DNA of 43,689 nt, taken from NCBI GenBank assembly GCA_964481825.1, contig CAYZUE010000006.1, positions 1-43,689 of the forward strand, given 5' to 3'. Every line of letters starts with the position of its first letter. Position 1 is the first letter of the stretch. The DNA comes from CAYZUE01 sp964481825. GTDB lineage: Archaea; Hydrothermarchaeota; Hydrothermarchaeia; Hydrothermarchaeales; JALUUU01. Positions 43,171 to 43,689 of this stretch are shown here, one piece after another. A program made the translations under genes and the position numbers. The notes below the pieces were generated by a model. That model had not been told where the DNA came from. It saw only the letters and a program-made list of their open reading frames with translations, and did no database searches.

Positions 43171-43252
43171 AGGATAGATAATGACAAATTAAAATTCTCT
43201 AAGAAAGAGTTATTAAAAATTTTCTAGAAAAGTGTTTACAAATCTTTAATTT

Positions 43253-43381
43253 CTAATTTTTTTTCAATGTTGCCTTTAGCTTTGATACTTCATAGGTATT
43301 TGGATTTCTTCCATTATGGGAGCTTCTAAACTCTCTTAAAGCTTCTATCCACTTAACGTCTACGAATCCACGTTCTGCCAT
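43253..43381 (-). CDS. 42-residue basic microprotein
   Basis: Reads MAERGFVDVKWIEALREF, continues RSSHNGRNPNTYEVSK and ends LKATLKKN. The ATG at 43381 is preceded by AGAGAGGTGATAAC, one of the best ribosome binding sites in the window, and a terminator-like hairpin lies downstream, so it is probably real. No family recognised. It is convergent with the zinc-ribbon microprotein. Confidence 0.55.
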   Translation of the reverse strand: MAERGFVDVKWIEALREFRSSHNGRNPNTYEVSKLKATLKKN

Positions 43382-43689
43382 GTTATCACCTCTCTACCAT
43401 CTAATACAATGTAAATCTAGCTTCCAGATTCAAAGCATTCTTTTATCCAAAATTCAGGTGCTTTCTCAAGTATTAACTTGTATATGTAGAAGCTAACTAT
43501 CGTTTATAGTCTAATGTCTACAAAGATATTTGAAAAAAAATACACTGGAGAATTTACGGAATATTGTTATAAACACTATTGTTTTTTTAAATTGATTCTA
43601 TTATTATATCATGTAATAGTGGTAAAACTTATAAAGTTTAAATTATTACAGTTTCAAAGAAATGAAACAAGTGACTCATATAATATCTG
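43382..43689. other. Terminal AT-rich region, one open frame running off the edge
   Basis: About 300 bp. A plus-strand frame opens at ATG 43514 (MSTKIFEKKYTGEFTEYCYK) and stays open to the window end (58 codons), preceded by TTTATAG-like sequence ~10 bp upstream but no clear ribosome binding site. Its later part is rich in Leu/Ile/Lys and may be chance in AT-rich DNA. Nothing else is evident. Confidence 0.25.

Overview
The window is an AT-rich archaeal chromosome segment, almost certainly euryarchaeal and probably from a draft or metagenome assembly, because it contains a run of exactly 100 N. Archaeal identity rests on L39e, L31e, LX/L18a, L21e, S19e, L10e, aIF6, RNA polymerase Rpb4/RpoF, RNase P Rpp21, SRP54/FtsY, prefoldin alpha, PDCD5, archaeal NAC, diphthamide synthase, a tRNA with an anticodon-loop intron, and tRNAs without encoded CCA. 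CetZ-type tubulin homologues and MfnA fit Euryarchaeota. A relative of Methanofastidiosa or Theionarchaea is a guess from gene content only.

Layout: 1-2.9 kb holds the end of a TPP enzyme, a winged-helix regulator and a COG2187-type kinase-fold protein converging on a P-loop kinase that follows aroA. 4.6-8.9 kb is the conserved information-processing cluster on the minus strand (Rpp21, S19e, PDCD5, PP-loop protein, L39e, L31e, aIF6, LX, prefoldin alpha, FtsY). 9.0-12.3 kb is a mosaic: intact intron-bearing tRNA-Gly, a beta-propeller lipoprotein, a chimeric tRNA-Val/tRNA-Gly junction, an arsenite methyltransferase of different base composition, and intact tRNA-Val. A 155-bp perfect direct repeat and a second, diverged repeat frame the two cargo genes.

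13.7-21.3 kb is a seven-gene minus-strand run in which leuC-leuD and leuA enclose three divergent CetZ/FtsZ-superfamily genes and one single-pass membrane protein with a large extracytoplasmic coiled-coil domain. This is the best candidate for an undescribed system: a multi-paralogue tubulin-like assembly with its own membrane partner.

21.4-32.7 kb is plus-strand housekeeping: BFN-domain protein, SRP54, then L21e-RpoF-DUF655-KsgA-HemK2, dCTP deaminase, L10e, an XRE regulator, PEP synthase, MfnA and Dph2. Dph2 is split by an apparent single-base insertion in an A7 tract. 32.7-36.8 kb holds a site-2 protease, a J-domain-less DnaJ-type zinc protein, a TraB-family protein, a RibD-type reductase, a PRC-barrel protein, NAC, and divergent tRNA-Ile and tRNA-Ala. 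37.0-42.8 kb is envelope-related: a very large secreted subtilase with 96-residue Ig-like repeats (interrupted by the assembly gap), a TM2-like protein, a lipoprotein and a ZIP metal transporter. The end carries two tiny convergent genes with good ribosome binding sites.
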